This document shows, piece after piece, positions 51,393 to 62,016 of a stretch of 64,000 nucleotides of DNA. The notes under the pieces are model-generated. The model had not been told where the DNA came from. It worked only from the letters and a program-made list of their open reading frames with translations, and ran no database searches. Location: contig NZ_JALAAD010000001.1 of the NCBI RefSeq assembly GCF_022984075.1, positions 62,001 to 126,000 of the forward strand, given 5' to 3'. Position numbers and translations under genes: made by a program. The stretch is from Synechococcus sp. C9. Its GTDB lineage: Bacteria > Cyanobacteriota > Cyanobacteriia > Gloeomargaritales > Gloeomargaritaceae. The number at the start of each line of letters is the position of its first letter. Positions within the stretch are counted from its first letter, which is position 1.

Positions 51393-52159
51393 CCCTCAGC
51401 GGTGCGTTTGACCAACCCAAGGTGGCTGGTTCCCAAAAAATTCTTGGCATGAGTCCGTTTCTCCTCTACGGTCTCCTGGCCGGGGTGGTAGGAATCGGCG
51501 GGGCGGCGGCCATCTATTTCACCCAGGTACAGCCTACCTCCTTGCAGGTGGCGCAACTCCAGAGCGAAGTGGAGGCGATTAACAACGAAATCCGCCAGAA
51601 AGAGGCCGCCCTGCGGGACCGAGACAAGGTGGAAGCAGAACTGAAGCAGGCGGAAGAGCAACGGGCGAAGTTGGAAACCATTTTTGGGAACCAGCAGGAC
51701 TTGCAAGTTGCCCTGTTGATGATTGATCAGCAAATCAGAGACAGCGGTGCCAACCTGCGCTCCTTCAAACCCGGTGCGGTGGCGACTGCGGGGCAGGTGG
51801 ACGAGCAAACCCCCGGCACGGAGCAGAAAAAACCCACCCAGGCCAAGGCTCCGGCGGAGCAGACGATGGGGTTGCTGAAAAAAGTCACCTACGACGTGGA
51901 ATTTCAAGGTACCTATCCCCAGACCATAGCCGTCCTGCGGAATATCGAACGCCTGCGGTTATTGCTGAATATCACCAAGTTTTCCATGTCTGCTCCCACA
52001 TCTCGCAGTGAAGATGGGGAAACCCCCCGTCTGACCACTAAATTCACGCTGGAAGCCTTTGTGCCCCTCACACCGGAGGAACTGGCCGCCCGCAAGCAAG
52101 CCAGCCAACCCAAGGATGCCAAGGGCAAAACCCCGGCCACCCAGCAAAAATCGCAGTAA
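51389..52159 (+). CDS. pilO: Type IV pilus assembly protein PilO
   Basis: A 256-residue membrane protein. One helix at about 24-45 (LLYGLLAGVVGIGGAAAIYF), a coiled coil at about 50-95 rich in Gln/Glu/Lys, and a periplasmic domain from about 140 (YDVEFQGTYPQTIAVLRNIER). It forms a heterodimer with PilN. The usual next gene, pilP, is missing; the secretin gene comes 66 bases downstream. Confidence 0.9.
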   Translation: MTLSGAFDQPKVAGSQKILGMSPFLLYGLLAGVVGIGGAAAIYFTQVQPTSLQVAQLQSEVEAINNEIRQKEAALRDRDKVEAELKQAEEQRAKLETIFGNQQDLQVALLMIDQQIRDSGANLRSFKPGAVATAGQVDEQTPGTEQKKPTQAKAPAEQTMGLLKKVTYDVEFQGTYPQTIAVLRNIERLRLLLNITKFSMSAPTSRSEDGETPRLTTKFTLEAFVPLTPEELAARKQASQPKDAKGKTPATQQKSQ

Positions 52160-52224
52160 TGTTCCGGTGCAACCACCGGCAACAGCATCAACCCCAACAT
52201 CACGTGACTGGAGGAGTGAACAAT

Positions 52225-54429
52225 ATGCGTCAATGGTTACCAGGTACATCTTTAGGGCTGGGTGCCGCCCTGGTGGTGCTTGCCCAACCTGCCCTGGCGG
52301 GTACGGCCAAAATTACCGATGTGGAACTCAAGCCGGTGGGGAACAACCTTGCCATCGTCTTGAAAACCCAAGGGGGCAAGCAGATGCAGGTTTTGGGGAG
52401 TCGCCAGGGCAATACCTGGGTGGCGGAAATTCCCAACGCCCAACTGCAACTGCCCCAGGGGAATTTTCAACAGGAGCGTCCTATCCCTGGGATTGACTCG
52501 GTGCGGGTAGCTCCCCTGAGTGATGGGGGTGTGCGGGTGACGGTGGCCGGGAGTGGTAAAAATCTGGCCGGTCGCATCGGGCAACGCACGGATGACCAGG
52601 TGAGTTTTTTGATTGAACCCCAGCGGGTGGCCCAAGCCAATCCCACCGTAGCCCAGGCGGAAGCCACCGACCCCACCCCCCGGCCAGGGACGGGTTCCCC
52701 CCGGACGATTCCCCCCAATTTACCCCAGGGGCCGAACCCTGTGCCTCCGGTCTTGCCGCGGGCGGTTGCCCCGCCAGTGGGGGATATTGCCGTCGGACAG
52801 GTGAATGTGTCTGCCGAAATCATTGACCTGGGTCCGAAGGGTGCGACCCGGATTCCCCGGTTGGTACTGCGGGATGCGCCGGTGCGGGAAGTCCTGACCC
52901 TGTTGGCGCGGGCGGCGGGGATGAACCTGGTCTATGTACCGGATACGGAAAAAACGACGGTGCGGGAAACCGAGTTGCAGGAAATCACGGGCGGGTTCCG
53001 GTTGCAGACCAAGGGTGAAGCCACAGTGGAACGGGAAATTGGGCAAACCACTGTTTCTCTGGATATTGAAAACGAGGCCGCCCAAAATGTGTTGAACTAC
53101 GTCCTGCGGGTGGCACGTCTGCGGGCGAATCGGGTGGGCAATACCCTGTTTGTGGGGCGGAACTTGCCTGCTGAAGCGGACAATGTGATCAGCCGTACCC
53201 TCCGGATCAACCAAGCCCAAGCGGCGGGGGTAGCGGCTCATTTAGCCTCCCAAGGTGCCGAGGTCTATCGGACGATTGTGGAAACCGTGTTGGTGACCAA
53301 CCAAGTGGTGGCTTCCCCCGGTTCGCCGCCAGTGGTGCAGAGTTTTCCCCAGGAGCAGGTGCGGGTGGAACGAATTGCGGCTCCGGCAGGGATTTCCAAT
53401 GCGGTCTTAACGGGACTGCGGGCGGTGGTGGATGCCCGTACCAATGCTGTCACTCTGACTGGGCCAGCCCGCTTGGTGGAAATCGCCAGTGCGACGGCGG
53501 CGCAGTTGGATGTGCGGAAACGGCAGGCAATGGTGAATGTGAAGGTGATTGATGTGGTGTTGAACAATACCCAGGCGCAGGGGTTCAGCTTCTCCTTTGG
53601 TGCCAACCAAACCTTCTTCCGGTTTGACAATGGGGCAGCCGTGATCAATTTTGGTGCCAGTCCCCTAACCGGCGTTGGGAGTTTAATTCCAGGGGGATTT
53701 CCGCCTGGCATCGGCACACCTTCCCAACCCCAGCCGTTTAGCCAGACCTTCTTTGCCGCATTGCAAGCCCAGATCGCCCAAAACAATGCCAAAGTCCTCA
53801 CCGACCCTACCCTGTTGATCCAGGAGGGGGAACTGGCGACGGTGCAATTGACAGCGGAGGTGGTGACGAATGTGCGGGTGACCCCCTCTGCCACTGAGGG
53901 ACAGCCGCCTACCATCACGGTGGAGCGTGATCCGGCGGGCTTACTCCTATCTATCAATGTGGAGCGGATTGATGACAACGGGTTTATTACCCTATCGGCA
54001 AGCCCCGATTTGAGTGCCCCCTCTGGAACCTTTACGCTCACCACCCCGGGGCCAGTGGGTCAAGGGAATGCGGTTAACACCATTACCCTGTTGTCCCGGC
54101 GCCGGGTGACTACGGGGCGGGTGCGGTTGCGGGATGGACAACCCCTGGTCTTGAGCGGTGTGATCCAGGACAGCGACCGGGTGCAGGCATCCAAAGTGCC
54201 GATTTTGGGCGATATTCCTATCCTGGGTGCCCTATTCCGCTCCACCAGTAAAATTAATCAGCGCAACGAGGTAATCGTGGTACTCACCCCGCAGATTGTC
54301 AACGATAACGATGCCGCCACCTTCAACTACACCCCGGTGCCGACCAACCCTGGCCCCCGCAGTGCGGTTCCGGGGCAACCAGTGAGCCAGAATGCCCCCG
54401 TGTTGGATGCCACCGGCGGTCAACGTTAA
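52225..54429 (+). CDS. pilQ: Type IV pilus secretin PilQ
   Basis: A 734-residue outer-membrane secretin. Signal peptide 1-24 (ending QPALAG), an AMIN domain at about 25-130 that binds peptidoglycan, a Pro/Thr-rich linker with TPRPGTGSPRTIPPNLPQGP, an N0-type domain (VPDTEKTTVRETELQ), and the secretin core with VNVKVIDVVLNNTQAQGF and KVPILGDIPILGALFRSTSK. It forms the pilus exit pore. ATG 52225 has a GGAGGAGTGA site; upstream in-frame codons lack similarity. Terminator follows at 54458. Confidence 0.94.
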   Translation: MRQWLPGTSLGLGAALVVLAQPALAGTAKITDVELKPVGNNLAIVLKTQGGKQMQVLGSRQGNTWVAEIPNAQLQLPQGNFQQERPIPGIDSVRVAPLSDGGVRVTVAGSGKNLAGRIGQRTDDQVSFLIEPQRVAQANPTVAQAEATDPTPRPGTGSPRTIPPNLPQGPNPVPPVLPRAVAPPVGDIAVGQVNVSAEIIDLGPKGATRIPRLVLRDAPVREVLTLLARAAGMNLVYVPDTEKTTVRETELQEITGGFRLQTKGEATVEREIGQTTVSLDIENEAAQNVLNYVLRVARLRANRVGNTLFVGRNLPAEADNVISRTLRINQAQAAGVAAHLASQGAEVYRTIVETVLVTNQVVASPGSPPVVQSFPQEQVRVERIAAPAGISNAVLTGLRAVVDARTNAVTLTGPARLVEIASATAAQLDVRKRQAMVNVKVIDVVLNNTQAQGFSFSFGANQTFFRFDNGAAVINFGASPLTGVGSLIPGGFPPGIGTPSQPQPFSQTFFAALQAQIAQNNAKVLTDPTLLIQEGELATVQLTAEVVTNVRVTPSATEGQPPTITVERDPAGLLLSINVERIDDNGFITLSASPDLSAPSGTFTLTTPGPVGQGNAVNTITLLSRRRVTTGRVRLRDGQPLVLSGVIQDSDRVQASKVPILGDIPILGALFRSTSKINQRNEVIVVLTPQIVNDNDAATFNYTPVPTNPGPRSAVPGQPVSQNAPVLDATGGQR

Positions 54430-54457
54430 ATTTGGCAGTTTTAACCTCCAGTGTGTT

Positions 54458-54488
54458 GCCCTCTACCAGGGATGGTGGGGGGCTTTTT
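54458..54488 (+). terminator. Terminator after pilQ
   Basis: GCCCTCTACCA pairs with TGGTGGGGGGC (two G-T pairs) around a GGGA loop, followed by TTTTT. It lies 29 bases after the pilQ stop and may also stop the convergent ftsH transcript. Confidence 0.88.
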
Positions 54489-54516
54489 GCACTCGATTCC
54501 CTTTGCATTTTTTCAT

Positions 54517-56364
54517 TCACCCCACCGGTAGGCTTTGATTGGTGTAGTGACGCACCAGGGCATAAAATTCTTCCCCTTCGATGGTTTCCTGTTCTAATAA
54601 ACGCTCTACCAACTGGTCCATCAGGGGGCGGTGGGCACGCAGTAGGCGGCGGGCTTCCTGATAGGCTCGCTCAGTCATGGTACGCACCAAATGATCCACC
54701 TGATTCGCCAGTTCATCGGAATAGGTAGGGCGTTGCCACCACTCGGTTGTCTCCTCCAAACTCACCAATCCCAACTCGGACATCCCGTAACGGGTGACCA
54801 TTTCCCGCGCCAATCCCGTGACCATTTGGAGGTCATTACTGGCACCCACGGTGATTTCACTGTCCCCAAATACCTCCGCTTCGGCGGCCCGCCCCCCCAG
54901 GGTAGCAATGATCTGGTTCTCCATCCAACTGCGGGTGTAGAGACCGCTGTCCACCCGTTCTTCATTAAAAATCTGCTGGCTAAAACCGCCAATCCCCCCG
55001 GAGCGGGGAATAATCGTCACTTTATTGAGCGGGTCCGTGTCCGGCAGAAGCGCAATCAGCAGGGCATGGCCGATTTCGTGGTAGGCGATCAAACGCTTTT
55101 TTTTGCTGTCCAGCAGGGGATTGAGCGTCAGGCCAATCGTCACCCGGTCAATGGCATCTTCAATTTCCGCTGGCGTCATGGCTTCCTTGCGGCGACGGGC
55201 CGTGAGAATAGCCGCTTCGTTGAGCAAATTCGCCAAGGCGGCCCCGGAAAACCCCGGCGTGCGGCGAGCCACCGTTTCCAGCGAGACCTCCGGTGCCAAT
55301 TTTTTGTCCCGGGCGTGTACCCGCAAAATTCCCAACCGCCCCTGAAAGGTGGGCAAATCCACCATCACCTGCCGGTCAAACCGCCCTGGGCGCAGGAGTG
55401 CCCCATCCAACACATCCGGGCGATTGGTGGCCGCAATCACGATCACCCCCGTATTCCCCTCAAACCCGTCCATTTCCGTCAAAAGTTGGTTGAGGGTTTG
55501 CTCCCGCTCATCATTGCCGCCGCCGATGCCTACCCCCCGCTGGCGACCCACCGCATCAATTTCATCAATAAATACAATACAGGGTGCCTGTTCTTTGGCT
55601 TTGCGGAACAAATCCCGCACCCGGGACGCCCCCACCCCCACAAACAATTCCACAAACTCCGAACCGGAAATACTCAAAAATGGCACCCCCGCCTCCCCCG
55701 CAATCGCCTTGGCCAACAGGGTTTTCCCCGTCCCCGGCGGCCCCACCAACAACACCCCCCGGGGAATTCGAGCCCCAATCGCCGTAAACCGCTCTGGATA
55801 CTTGAGGAAGGTCACCACCTCCTGCAACTCTTCCTTGGCTTCCTCAATCCCCGCCACATCGTCAAACTTGACCCCAGTTTTAGCGGCCACCTGGAACCGG
55901 GCCCGGGACTGCCCAAAACTCAGGGCTTGCCCCGGCCCCCCCGGCGCATTACTCAACCGCCGCAACAGGGCAATCAGCAACAGCAACAGCACCAAACCCA
56001 ACAGCAGATTCGCCAGCAACCCCATCACCGCCTGATTGTTGGGCTGATCCAGCACGGTTAATTTGACCTTGGCCTGACGAATCTGGCGCAGGAGTTCCGG
56101 GTTTTGCTCAAACAACTGCACCTCCAGGGGCGGCTCATTGGCGGGACGGTCTTTCAAGCGCACCCGTGCCACCTGGTTTTGCCGGTTGATGGCAATTTCC
56201 GATACCTGGTTCTGCTGAATTTTTTGTAGCAATTCCGTATAGCTCAAGCTCAAATCCGCCGGTTGCCGCACCTGTGCCAGCCCCGGTGTCGCCGTCGTCA
56301 GTGCCAGACTGAGTACCGCCGCCGAGAACCAACGGTGGGGTCGGACGCTGTCTTTTGCCCTCAT
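54517..56364 (-). CDS. ftsH: ATP-dependent zinc metalloprotease FtsH
   Basis: A 615-residue membrane AAA protease. Signal/first helix about 12-30, periplasmic loop to 112, second helix about 113-134. Then AAA: Walker A GPPGTGKT (208-215), Walker B IVFIDE (263-268), and [12 protein letters not shown]. Zinc site HEIGH (429-433). FtsH proteases in cyanobacteria degrade damaged photosystem II D1 and other membrane proteins. Sequence features fit a thylakoid/plasma-membrane FtsH; which of the usual four paralogues cannot be told. Its start is about 30 bases from the stop of the upstream Crp-type gene. Confidence 0.95.
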   Translation of the reverse strand: MRAKDSVRPHRWFSAAVLSLALTTATPGLAQVRQPADLSLSYTELLQKIQQNQVSEIAINRQNQVARVRLKDRPANEPPLEVQLFEQNPELLRQIRQAKVKLTVLDQPNNQAVMGLLANLLLGLVLLLLLIALLRRLSNAPGGPGQALSFGQSRARFQVAAKTGVKFDDVAGIEEAKEELQEVVTFLKYPERFTAIGARIPRGVLLVGPPGTGKTLLAKAIAGEAGVPFLSISGSEFVELFVGVGASRVRDLFRKAKEQAPCIVFIDEIDAVGRQRGVGIGGGNDEREQTLNQLLTEMDGFEGNTGVIVIAATNRPDVLDGALLRPGRFDRQVMVDLPTFQGRLGILRVHARDKKLAPEVSLETVARRTPGFSGAALANLLNEAAILTARRRKEAMTPAEIEDAIDRVTIGLTLNPLLDSKKKRLIAYHEIGHALLIALLPDTDPLNKVTIIPRSGGIGGFSQQIFNEERVDSGLYTRSWMENQIIATLGGRAAEAEVFGDSEITVGASNDLQMVTGLAREMVTRYGMSELGLVSLEETTEWWQRPTYSDELANQVDHLVRTMTERAYQEARRLLRAHRPLMDQLVERLLEQETIEGEEFYALVRHYTNQSLPVG

Positions 56365-56395
56365 ATCGCCTCGAATGCCAGACCTTTATCCTATC

Positions 56396-57076
56396 CTAGC
56401 TTGGGAGCCGCTCCTCCCTAGCACTGGGCATGGCATGGGTGACCAACAGATGCCGGTCCGTGCCCCAGTCCACCCAGCCCCAGGTGTGAAACCGCCCCAA
56501 CAACCGGGTACAGGTTACCCGACTGGTGCCAATCGCATTCGCCAAACTCTGGTGGGTCAGCCGCACCTGCAAGCGCACCCCCCGGGGCACCGGTTCCCCC
56601 ACCTCCTGCGCCAACAGCAACAGCAAATGCCGCAACCGATCCTCCACCCGTCGTTGCCCCGCCGTAATTGCCAACAACGCCTCAGTTTGCCGCAACCGCC
56701 GCATCAATGGGAAAAACAACGCCTGCGCCAATGCACTCGAACGCTCTAATTCCGTCAAACTCAGCCACAGGCAGTACACATCCGTCAACGCCCGCGCTTG
56801 GTAGGACACCAACCCGGTCAAGGGCATTCCCAAAGGCATCCCCGGCCCCGCCAACCCCACCAACACCTCATCCCCATTGCTCTGAGCGGTGCTCAACTGC
56901 ACCACCCCCTGGCTCACCTGCCACAACCCATCCCCCTCCAGGGGCAACAGCTCATTGCGGGGAAAAAAACGCCCGTGCCGCACCCTGCCGGTCAGTTCCA
57001 ACGCAGAACCCACCAGCTCCCGCCAACTCGTTTCCAGGGCAAAAACGCCGGAATCCCCCCGCATGGTCACGGTCAT
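56396..57076 (-). CDS. Crp/Fnr family transcriptional regulator
   Basis: A 226-residue regulator with an N-terminal cNMP-binding-like beta roll (about 30-115: GRFFPRNELLPLEGDGLWQVSQG, then VLVGLAGPGMPLG), a dimer helix (ALFFPLMRRLRQTEALLAI) and a C-terminal helix-turn-helix (VRLTHQSLANAIGTSRVTCTRLL). It resembles NtcA in size and layout but the effector-binding residues differ, so it is not clearly NtcA. Its target is unknown; ftsH downstream may be co-transcribed. ATG 57076; 57064 is an alternative. Confidence 0.85.
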   Translation of the reverse strand: MTVTMRGDSGVFALETSWRELVGSALELTGRVRHGRFFPRNELLPLEGDGLWQVSQGVVQLSTAQSNGDEVLVGLAGPGMPLGMPLTGLVSYQARALTDVYCLWLSLTELERSSALAQALFFPLMRRLRQTEALLAITAGQRRVEDRLRHLLLLLAQEVGEPVPRGVRLQVRLTHQSLANAIGTSRVTCTRLLGRFHTWGWVDWGTDRHLLVTHAMPSAREERLPS

Positions 57077-57276
57077 GGCGTACCCCCTACCGAGGCTTGA
57101 TACCTGTCACTTTACTCCCCCAAAATCAACAATATGTAATCAAAAGGTTAGGATTTGGTTAAGGACATCTTGATTGGCATGGGCAGAAATTTACGTTCCT
57201 GGCATGACCCCATAAATGGCTAGGTTACGCAGGCTATTGAGAAGGAGAGCCGTACCCTGCGATCTTTGATTTTTGC

Positions 57277-57390
57277 AAGGGCACTTCTAAAAATTAGGTC
57301 GCAGGGGCACCATCCCCTCTTTGGTTCTCGATAGTATGGGCATTCCAGCGAGATAACCTTCAATGAGTGCAAATAAATAGAGGTGTCCTG
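57277..57390 (+). repeat. MITE-like repeat, family C
   Basis: AAGGGCACTTCTAAAAATTA at left, GGTCGCAGGGGCACCATCCC and ATTCCAGCGAGATAACCTTC inside, AAATAGAGGTGTCCT at right. The rest of the 489-base gap from 57077 shows no gene; a possible promoter for the next gene cannot be fixed. Confidence 0.8.
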
Positions 57391-57565
57391 TGAAATTATT
57401 CTACTTACAGAACGGCTCAGTTATTTTTATATCCAAAGCACCGCATAGATAATCTGAGATGGCTACATAAGTACAAAAAATAACCCATACAGGTATCCTG
57501 AAGTCATTTTTCTTGATCCCCGGCTCATCGTTGACTATTCTAAAAGCAGAGTTACCTAAAAAACC

Positions 57566-57850
57566 ATGATTCCTGAAACCCTTGGTGCCGATGCGGTGGA
57601 TGTAGCCATTGCCCAGGGCATTGACTTGGATGGCACCCCCATCCCTGCGTCACGCCTGGCACTTTACCATGAGGTGATGGCCTTGGAAGCCAACCGTCAG
57701 CGCAGTGGTGTGACCAATACCATGCGTTCTCGCATTGTTCGCATCGGTGCCAAACATTTGCCCTTAGAGACATTAAATGAAAAACTAGTGGCGGCAGATT
57801 TTGCACCCCTCAAACCGAAGGAAATTGCCTTTTACTACGGGGAAAAGTAA
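57566..57850 (+). CDS. Conserved cyanobacterial small protein (DUF4090-like)
   Basis: A 94-residue protein: MIPETLGADAVDVAIAQGID, DGTPIPASRLALYHEVMALEANRQRSGV, NTMRSRIVRIGAKH, LKPKEIAFYYGEK. I recognise the pattern from cyanobacterial genomes, and place it in DUF4090 from memory only. Function unknown. No membrane segment; helical. It stands between a repeat-filled gap and the TPR gene. Confidence 0.7.
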   Translation: MIPETLGADAVDVAIAQGIDLDGTPIPASRLALYHEVMALEANRQRSGVTNTMRSRIVRIGAKHLPLETLNEKLVAADFAPLKPKEIAFYYGEK

Positions 57851-58047
57851 ATTCCCCACCAGGGCTTTTTATGTGAATAACCAGGTGGCTTAGAACCAAA
57901 ACGGGGCTAGGCTCGGTGACCCTCAACGCTCCAAGCATAAATTTTTTTACTCACAATACAGGTGAAATTACCCTAGGGGGATACCCGTATTTTTTCCCCA
58001 ACCATGTGTGTATATTAGAAACATATTGTAATCTCACGTTGATTAGG

Positions 58048-58824
58048 ATGCGTCTGGTTGTTTGGACAGGATTGTTGGTGACTGTGGTGCTTTGGGGGCA
58101 ACCCACGCCAGCGCAACCGGGCAACCCGGAAGCCCAGATCAAATTTCAACAGGCGACTCAGTCCCTCAGCCGCAACGAAAACACCAAAGCCCTGCAGGAA
58201 TTTCAAGAAGCCCTCAAAATTAACCCCAATTTGGCTGGGGCATGGCGGGGCATGGGGGTCGCTCTGGGACGCTTGGGACGCTGGGCGGATGCCGCTCAAG
58301 CGCAGGCACGGGCAACGGCTTTGGCACCGAAACACGCCCCCGGTTGGGTGATGCGGGGCTGGGCCGAACATCGCAGTGGCAATTCCGCCTTGGGGGCACA
58401 GTGGCTCAACCATGCCCTCACCCTTGACCCCAAAAATGTGGAAGCCCACAATGCCCTGGGGGTGGTGTATTTGTTCCTCAATCAACCCCAAAAAGCGGAA
58501 GCCAGCACCCGCCGGGTCATTCAACTCGACCCCCAAAATGGCACCGCCTATTACAATCTAGGGTTAAGTTTAGACCGGCAGGGACGCTACGCCGAAGCCA
58601 TTGCCGCCCAAACCCAAGCCCAAAAATGGGAACCCCGCAACCCCCATCCTTTGCTCGCCCAAGCGGTCAGCTATCTGGGGCAAAACCAAATGTCCCAGGC
58701 GCAAACGGTGTTTCGACGTGCCTTGACCCTTGACCCCTGGTATGGGCAAGCCGCTGGGATGGATGACCTGGTGCGCGCCGGGTTTAGCCCTGCCCAAATC
58801 GCCCGGTTAAAAAAATTACTCTAA
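58048..58824 (+). CDS. TPR-repeat exported protein
   Basis: A 258-residue protein. N-terminal signal (MRLVVWTGLLVTVVLWGQPTPAQ) then five to six tetratricopeptide repeats, e.g. ALQEFQEALKINPNLAGAWRG, GWVMRGWAEHRSGNSALGAQW, AHNALGVVYLFLNQPQKAEA, AYYNLGLSLDRQGRYAEAIAA. A scaffold role at the envelope or thylakoid lumen is likely. ATG 58048 gives the signal peptide; the frame opens upstream with unrelated residues. It converges with comM. Confidence 0.85.
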   Translation: MRLVVWTGLLVTVVLWGQPTPAQPGNPEAQIKFQQATQSLSRNENTKALQEFQEALKINPNLAGAWRGMGVALGRLGRWADAAQAQARATALAPKHAPGWVMRGWAEHRSGNSALGAQWLNHALTLDPKNVEAHNALGVVYLFLNQPQKAEASTRRVIQLDPQNGTAYYNLGLSLDRQGRYAEAIAAQTQAQKWEPRNPHPLLAQAVSYLGQNQMSQAQTVFRRALTLDPWYGQAAGMDDLVRAGFSPAQIARLKKLL

Positions 58825-58825
58825 A

Positions 58826-60373
58826 TTACTGCAATCCGGTTAGGCGTTCCAGGGAGCGATACTGCACCGCTTCTTTAATATCTTCCCAATCCAAGTAGGG
58901 GCTGGTCTGCCCTCGCAAATCCGCAATGGTACGGGCGACTTTCAGTAACCGGTCCATCCCCCGCACCGACAATCCCAGCCTGCGAATTACCATTTCCAAT
59001 TTACTGCGGTTTTCCGGGGACAATTGACACCACTGGCGAATCTGGGCGGACTGCATCTGGGCATTGTGCTGAATGTGTAATGTTTGAGCAAATCGTTCCC
59101 TCGCCAATTGACGGGCGTTTTGCACCCGTTCTCGCACGGTCGCTGAATCTTCCCCCGTGGGTTGTTGTACCATTTCTTCCGGTTTGAGCCGACCCACCTG
59201 CACCTGCAAATCAATCCGGTCCAACAGGGGCCCCGACAATTTGCCCCAGTACTGCTGACGTTGATGTGGTGTACAGACACAAGCCTGCACCGAATCCCCA
59301 TAGTAACCGCAGGCGCAGGGGTTGGTGGAAGCTACCAGGGTAAAGCGAGCCGGAAACGTGACCGTCTGCCGTGCCCGGGAGACCGTGACCAGTCCATCCT
59401 CCAGGGGTTGGCGCAGAAATTCCAGCACATCCCGCTTAAATTCCGTCAGTTCATCGCAGTACAAAATTCCGTGATGCGCCAGGGACACCTCCCCCGGTTT
59501 GGGAATACTGCCCCCTCCCACCAAGGCAGGACCAGAGGCGGAGTGGTGCGGGCTACGAAAGGGACGCTGATTCACCAACGCCCCCCGTTCCGGCAGTAAA
59601 CCGGCGACGGAATAAATCTGCGTGACCTCCAGGGCTTCCTGCAGGGTCATGGTGGGCAAAATCCCAGGTAACCGCCGTGCCAGCATGGTTTTGCCACTCC
59701 CCGGCGGTCCCACCAGCAACAGGTTATGTCCCCCGGCGGCGGCAATTTCCAACGCCCGTCGAGCCAAATGTTGCCCCTTCACATCCCGCAAATCCAGTTC
59801 CATGTGCCCCGCCTGCTGATGCAATTCCTGCAATGGGTCCACTTGGGCAGGGGTAAAGCGTTCCGGGGCTTGGAGCAATGCCGCCACCTCCCGCAGATGG
59901 GCGCACCCATACACCCGTAACCCTTGGATCAGAGCCGCTTCCCGCACATTCGCCGCAGGTACAATCAGCCGAGTAATGCCCAATTTCTCCGCCGTTGCTG
60001 CCATTGGTAGCACCCCCGCCACCCCCCGCAGGGCACCATCCAGGGACAATTCCCCCAGAAACAAAGTTGTCTCCACCCCCTCCGCAGGCACCTGTTCGGA
60101 AGCCAGCAAAATCGCTACGGCAATGGGCAGGTCAAACCCCGGTCCCTCCTTGCGTAAATCCGCTGGGGTGAGATTCACCACCACCTTCCGCTGGGGCATG
60201 GCAAACCCGGAATTTTTCAACGCCACCCGCACCCGCTCCCGGGATTCCTGCACCGCACTGTCCGGCAGACCGACGACCACCAGTCCCGGCAGTCCCCCGG
60301 CAATGTCCACCTCCACGCCGACTTTCACCGCTTGAATACCCAGCAGGGCGGCACTCCAGACCCGGGTGTGCAT
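58826..60373 (-). CDS. comM: YifB/ComM-like Mg-chelatase-type AAA ATPase
   Basis: A 515-residue protein with an N-terminal Lon-like (ChlI-fold S5) domain (GIQAVKVGVEVDIAGGLPGLVVVGLPDSAV), the ATPase core VKGQHLARRALEIAAAGGHN, Walker A GPPGSGKT, Walker B ILYCDELTEFKRDVLE, and a C-terminal lid (LSVRGMDRLLKVARTIADL). ComM helps branch migration during natural transformation. ATG 60373 is used; an upstream in-frame start would add 16 residues. It diverges from crtH, 77 bases between the starts. Confidence 0.93.
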   Translation of the reverse strand: MHTRVWSAALLGIQAVKVGVEVDIAGGLPGLVVVGLPDSAVQESRERVRVALKNSGFAMPQRKVVVNLTPADLRKEGPGFDLPIAVAILLASEQVPAEGVETTLFLGELSLDGALRGVAGVLPMAATAEKLGITRLIVPAANVREAALIQGLRVYGCAHLREVAALLQAPERFTPAQVDPLQELHQQAGHMELDLRDVKGQHLARRALEIAAAGGHNLLLVGPPGSGKTMLARRLPGILPTMTLQEALEVTQIYSVAGLLPERGALVNQRPFRSPHHSASGPALVGGGSIPKPGEVSLAHHGILYCDELTEFKRDVLEFLRQPLEDGLVTVSRARQTVTFPARFTLVASTNPCACGYYGDSVQACVCTPHQRQQYWGKLSGPLLDRIDLQVQVGRLKPEEMVQQPTGEDSATVRERVQNARQLARERFAQTLHIQHNAQMQSAQIRQWCQLSPENRSKLEMVIRRLGLSVRGMDRLLKVARTIADLRGQTSPYLDWEDIKEAVQYRSLERLTGLQ

Positions 60374-60450
60374 GGTGAATCCCCCATCCTTTGCCTCCAG
60401 TGTAATCCGGGCGAAGTACACTAAAAGAGCCGAGTCAAGGGAAAACCAAA

Positions 60451-61938
60451 GTGACCGATTGGGATGCGATTGTGATTGGGGCAGGCATCGGCGGACTGGT
60501 AACCGCCAGCCAACTCGCCCGGCGGGGTGCCAAGGTTTTGGTGTTGGAAAAATATTTGATTCCTGGGGGGAGTGCAGGTTATTTCGAGCGGTCGGGCTAT
60601 CGGTTTGATGTGGGCGCTTCCATGATTTTTGGGTTTGGCACCCAGGGGACGACCAATCTTCTCACCCGTGCCCTCGCCGCTGTGGATCAAAAGTTAGAAA
60701 CCATCCCCGATCCGGTGCAAGTCCATTACCATTTGCCAGGTCATCAAGAGGTGCGGGTGCATCGGGATTATGAGCAATTTATCCAAGAATTAACCCAGAT
60801 TTTTCCCCAGGAAAAGCAAGGGATTCGCCGCTTTTATGATGAATGTTGGCGGGTGTTTCGATACCTGAACTCTATAGAACTTTTATCCCTGGAAGAACCC
60901 CGGTATCTCCTGCGGGTTTTTACCCAAAATCCCTTAGCTTGTTTGGGACTTGCCGCCTATTTACCCTGGAATGTGGGAACCATCGCCCGCAAATATATCC
61001 GTGACCCGGAATTACTCAAATTTATTGATTTAGAATGCTACATCTGGTCGGTGGTTCCCGCTAATCAAACCCCGATGATCAATGCGGGAATGGTGTTTTC
61101 CGACCGGCATTACGGGGGGATTAATTATCCCAAAGGCGGGGTGGGACAAATTGCCCAAAAATTAGTCGCTGGTCTGCAAAAGTACGGCGGTGAAATCCAC
61201 TACAAAAGTCGGGTAACCCGCATCCTTATTGAACAGGGAAAAGCGGTGGGGGTGGAATTAGCGACCGGGCAAACCTATCGAGGCAAACGGGTCATTTCCA
61301 ATGCCACCCGTTGGGATACCTTTGGCAATTTATTATCAGATATTCCCCGCTCTGAACAGCGCTGGCGCCAATGGTATCAACCCTCCCCAAGTTTCCTCAG
61401 TTTACATTTAGGAGTACGAGCGTCAGCCATTCCTGAAAATACCGATTGCCATCATGTTTTATTAGAGGATTGGGCGCAGATGGAAGCCCCCTACCAAACC
61501 CTTTTTGTTTCCATTCCCACCTTACTTGACCCGGATTTAGCCCCGGAAGGATACCACATCATTCATGCGTTTACCCCCTGTTGGTTGACGGATTGGGAAC
61601 AGTTGCCTCCTACGGAATATGAGCAAAAAAAAGAGGCAATGGCGGGGCAAATCATTACTCGGTTAATGAAATTATTCCCCCGGCTGGATCAAGATTTGGA
61701 CTACATGGAAGTGGGCACCCCCCGCACCCACCGGCGGTTTTTAGGACGGATGGACGGTTCCTATGGTCCCATGCCCCGGCGACCTCTCCCCGGACTGCTC
61801 ACCATGCCGTTTAATCGCACCAGTGTTCCAGGATTGTACTGCGTGGGGGACAGTACCTTTCCCGGTCAAGGTCTGAATGCGGTGGCTTTTTCCGGCTTTG
61901 CCTGCGCCCATCGGGTCGCTACGGATTTGAATCTTTGA
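60451..61938 (+). CDS. crtH: Carotene cis-trans isomerase CrtH (CrtISO)
   Basis: A 495-residue FAD enzyme that converts cis-carotene intermediates to all-trans lycopene. FAD loop [75 protein letters not shown] and the C-terminal [39 protein letters not shown]. Start is GTG at 60451. It is followed by the hli gene with 78 bases between. Confidence 0.95.
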   Translation: MTDWDAIVIGAGIGGLVTASQLARRGAKVLVLEKYLIPGGSAGYFERSGYRFDVGASMIFGFGTQGTTNLLTRALAAVDQKLETIPDPVQVHYHLPGHQEVRVHRDYEQFIQELTQIFPQEKQGIRRFYDECWRVFRYLNSIELLSLEEPRYLLRVFTQNPLACLGLAAYLPWNVGTIARKYIRDPELLKFIDLECYIWSVVPANQTPMINAGMVFSDRHYGGINYPKGGVGQIAQKLVAGLQKYGGEIHYKSRVTRILIEQGKAVGVELATGQTYRGKRVISNATRWDTFGNLLSDIPRSEQRWRQWYQPSPSFLSLHLGVRASAIPENTDCHHVLLEDWAQMEAPYQTLFVSIPTLLDPDLAPEGYHIIHAFTPCWLTDWEQLPPTEYEQKKEAMAGQIITRLMKLFPRLDQDLDYMEVGTPRTHRRFLGRMDGSYGPMPRRPLPGLLTMPFNRTSVPGLYCVGDSTFPGQGLNAVAFSGFACAHRVATDLNL

Positions 61939-61953
61939 AGCAATGTTGCGGAA

Positions 61954-61973
61954 ATGTAAAATTTTAGTTACAT
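61954..61973. promoter_or_regulatory. Palindrome upstream of the hli gene
   Basis: ATGTAA-N8-TTACAT, a perfect six-base inverted repeat, lies about 45 bases before the hli start. It resembles a dimeric regulator operator. It is not a perfect NtcA site (GTA-N8-TAC spacing is wrong) nor a complete RpaB direct repeat. Confidence 0.4.
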
Positions 61974-62016
61974 TATGGGTATAGGGATTTAGTGATGGGT
62001 CAAGCAGGAGTCAATC

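Noticed and set aside
52159-52224. Upstream start for pilQ
   Set aside because: The added residues are His/Gln-rich without signal-peptide character; the ATG at 52225 has a strong ribosome site and a proper signal peptide.
61954-61975. NtcA binding site before the hli gene
   Set aside because: GTA and TAC are separated by ten, not eight, bases.
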